This document shows, in pieces, positions 62,237-64,000 of a stretch of 64,000 bases of DNA. The position numbers and the translations under genes were made by a program. Source of the stretch: Salipaludibacillus agaradhaerens (lineage in GTDB: Bacteria; Bacillota; Bacilli; Bacillales; Salisediminibacteriaceae); NCBI RefSeq assembly GCF_002019735.1, contig NZ_KV917378.1, forward strand, positions 739,869-803,868, written 5' to 3'. Under the pieces are notes generated by a model. It was not told where the DNA came from. It worked only from the letters and a program-made list of their open reading frames with translations, and ran no database searches. How positions within the stretch are numbered: the first letter of the stretch is position 1; every line of letters begins with the position of its first letter.

Positions 62237-64000
62237 TCATTTATCAGAAGAGATATAAGGTAAATAGACAGAAAATGTTGTGCCTTCATTTACTTTACTA
62301 TGAGCTGATACTTTTCCTTTATGTGCTTCTACAATATTTTTAACGATAGCTAGTCCTAAACCGGTGCCAGATCTTCCACGTGTTCTCGCTTTATCTGCTT
62401 TATAAAAGCGTTCAAAAACAAACGGTAAGTCCTCTTCTGGTATGCCGGCTCCCGTATCTTCTACTTCTAACTTGACGCCATTAAGAAACGCTTCTACTCT
62501 TAAAGTCACAGTGCCAGCCTCTGGCGTATGACGTATTGCATTATCTATAAGGTTTGTTAAGATTTGCTCTAGCCGATCAGAATCAGCCATCAACGTTTTT
62601 TCAATAGGCTGAATATCCCCTTCGAGCTTTACTTCGTGTTCTTTTGCTACACCTTGAAATTTCCGGATCATCTTTCCTGCTAAGGTCTCTAAATCGAGCT
62701 CTTCTATTGTTAACTGAATATGCCCAGCTTCCATACGAGCTAAGTCAAGTAACTCATTAACAAGACGGCCCATCCTTAATGATTCATCGTAAATAATTTT
62801 AGCCAATTCTCTTTTCTCTTCTTCGTTTCCTGCTATATCGTCAATAATTGCTTCGCTATAGCCCTGTAACATCGAAATAGGCGTACGGAGCTCATGAGAT
62901 ACGTTGGCGATAAAATCTTTGCGCAATTTATCATGCCTTCGTTCTTCGGTCATATCACGAAGAACAGCCACTGCTCCTCTCACATGCTCATGGTCATACA
63001 AAGGCGTCATTAAAATCACCCAGCTACGCCCTTGTACATCTACCTCACCCATCTGCTCCATTTCTTCAGTGACCACTTTCTCAAATAAAGATTGCAGCTC
63101 TTCAGGAAGGTGGCCAGATTCCTCCACTTCATAACCTTGTTCATATAGCCATGCTCCAATAAATTCATTGGCAGGCGGGTTTGTTACCATTACTTCTCCG
63201 TCTCTATCTAACGTAATAACACCATCTGCCATCGAACTTAATATCCTCGACAATTGCTCTTTCTCTTGGTTAAGTGCATTTAAGTTCGTATTAAGTGCCC
63301 TCGCCATTCTGTTAAAAGCAATAGCAAGCAACCCTATTTCATCGGTAGTTAATATCGGAACTTTCGTGTCGAAGTTTCCTTTAGCAACTTCTAAAGATGC
63401 TTTACGCATTTTTCTAAGTGGCGCTGTTATGCGTGTTGTCAAGAAAAAGGCGAAGACGGTTGTTAAAATAATAGCGATTCCTGCTGATAAATAAATAATA
63501 TTTTTTGTTTGGTTTGAAGCTTCTTCTACCACATCTAGTGATTGATACATAAAGAGTGCGCCATATTCCCCATTATTAAATTCAACTGGAAGCCCAACAA
63601 CCATCATTTCTTCACTAATCTGTTCTCCTCTCACAGGGAACGTATAATCCGATTCTGTAACGATGGTTTCATGAAATTCAATCACGCGTGACAGCACATT
63701 ATCTTCATAGAAGATTGTAATAGGCATGTCATAGGAACCGCCTTCAGTTGTATACCAATAGTCCTCTTCATTTTGAATAATTAACGCCTCGGTTTCATAA
63801 GTAGCAGAAATGTTTCGACTCATGGCAAGTGCTGACTCATCCACACCTTCTTCTTCTAATAAAGAAACAATTAAGTGTGCATGGTTCATGAGTTCACTTT
63901 CAGCTTGATCAGTATGAAACCGCTCGAAATATTGTAGAAGTAGTACGGTTAGTATAACAAGGACAACCGAGACGAGAAGAAGTATTGTAAACCACAATTT
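62237..64000 (-). CDS. resE: Sensor histidine kinase ResE, N-terminus cut by the window edge
   Basis: ResE is the membrane kinase of the ResD-ResE system that controls aerobic and anaerobic respiration genes. The frame is open to the window edge; translation at the edge reads KLWFTILLLVSVVLVILTVLLL, and B. subtilis ResE has about ten residues before the matching WFTILLLVSVVL, so the true start lies outside. Domains in order: first membrane segment, an extracytoplasmic sensor loop, a second segment, HAMP, a PAS-like domain (LSSMADGVITLDRDGEVMV), the phosphoacceptor histidine in FIANVSHELRTPISMLQGY, and the ATPase with DNAIRHTPEAG, EDTGAGIPEEDLP and GLGLAIVK. resD should lie just beyond the edge. 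Confidence 0.95.
   Translation of the reverse strand, partial: KLWFTILLLVSVVLVILTVLLLQYFERFHTDQAESELMNHAHLIVSLLEEEGVDESALAMSRNISATYETEALIIQNEEDYWYTTEGGSYDMPITIFYEDNVLSRVIEFHETIVTESDYTFPVRGEQISEEMMVVGLPVEFNNGEYGALFMYQSLDVVEEASNQTKNIIYLSAGIAIILTTVFAFFLTTRITAPLRKMRKASLEVAKGNFDTKVPILTTDEIGLLAIAFNRMARALNTNLNALNQEKEQLSRILSSMADGVITLDRDGEVMVTNPPANEFIGAWLYEQGYEVEESGHLPEELQSLFEKVVTEEMEQMGEVDVQGRSWVILMTPLYDHEHVRGAVAVLRDMTEERRHDKLRKDFIANVSHELRTPISMLQGYSEAIIDDIAGNEEEKRELAKIIYDESLRMGRLVNELLDLARMEAGHIQLTIEELDLETLAGKMIRKFQGVAKEHEVKLEGDIQPIEKTLMADSDRLEQILTNLIDNAIRHTPEAGTVTLRVEAFLNGVKLEVEDTGAGIPEEDLPFVFERFYKADKARTRGRSGTGLGLAIVKNIVEAHKGKVSAHSKVNEGTTFSVYLPYISSDK

Overview
The window is a low-GC chromosomal segment of a spore-forming Bacillaceae bacterium. 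Spore genes (spoIVA, spoVIF, sleB-ypeB), TRAP (mtrB), HepS/HepT, YpdA (bacillithiol system) and a gene order that follows the B. subtilis spoIVA-trp-qcr and resE-serA-recQ neighbourhoods all point there. Several extracytoplasmic proteins carry very acidic stretches (the SleB linker, a lipoprotein, the QcrC tail). A futalosine-type menaquinone gene (mqnA) sits among the heptaprenyl genes. Both suggest a halophilic or alkaliphilic relative of the B. halodurans/Salipaludibacillus type; this placement is inference. I see no rRNA, tRNA, CRISPR array, prophage or insertion sequence.

Layout. Nearly all genes are on the minus strand. 1-3000: ypjA (partial), the menaquinol:cytochrome c reductase genes qcrCBA and ypiF. 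3100-6300: ypiB, ypiA and an unknown gene. 6660-19070: a large aromatic supra-operon, transcribed aroC-aroB-aroH-trpE-D-C-(FB)-A-hisC-tyrA-aroA. 19200-27640: cheR, ndk, hepT, mqnA, ubiX, a UbiA-type prenyltransferase, menG, hepS, mtrB, folE and the HU gene. 28090-34990: spoIVA, yphF, yphE, spoVIF, gpsA, plsY, der. 35100-44500: yphA, fni, an S1-domain protein, plsC, cmk, ypfA, ypeB, sleB, a short zinc-ribbon gene and prsW. 44500-57100: ansA (+), ypdA, mecB, a MerR-type regulator, ypbG, an interrupted fhs, small unknown genes, ypbF, ypbE-like, ypbD, recQ, ypbB and fer (+). 57100-64000: a Crp/Fnr regulator, serA (+), a lipoprotein (+), an adenosyltransferase, moaB (+) and resE, which runs off the window.

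How the parts work together. Chorismate made by AroA/B/C feeds the trp operon, tyrosine synthesis (TyrA, AroH) and, through MqnA, menaquinone. Menaquinone gets its side chain from HepS/HepT, is methylated by MenG and is oxidised by the Qcr complex. The trp genes are controlled by TRAP: mtrB lies in the window, and upstream of trpE there is a promoter inside the end of aroH, an array of G/UAG triplets, an attenuator hairpin and a possible structure hiding the trpE ribosome binding site.

Main points of interest: trpF and trpB are one uninterrupted reading frame; the TRAP triplets are split into two blocks; fhs is interrupted by one in-frame TAA; five copies of a structured repeat of about 100-160 bp sit between genes, one of them supplying the stop codon of yphF; three menaquinone genes are inserted in the hep cluster; and several small genes have no clear family.
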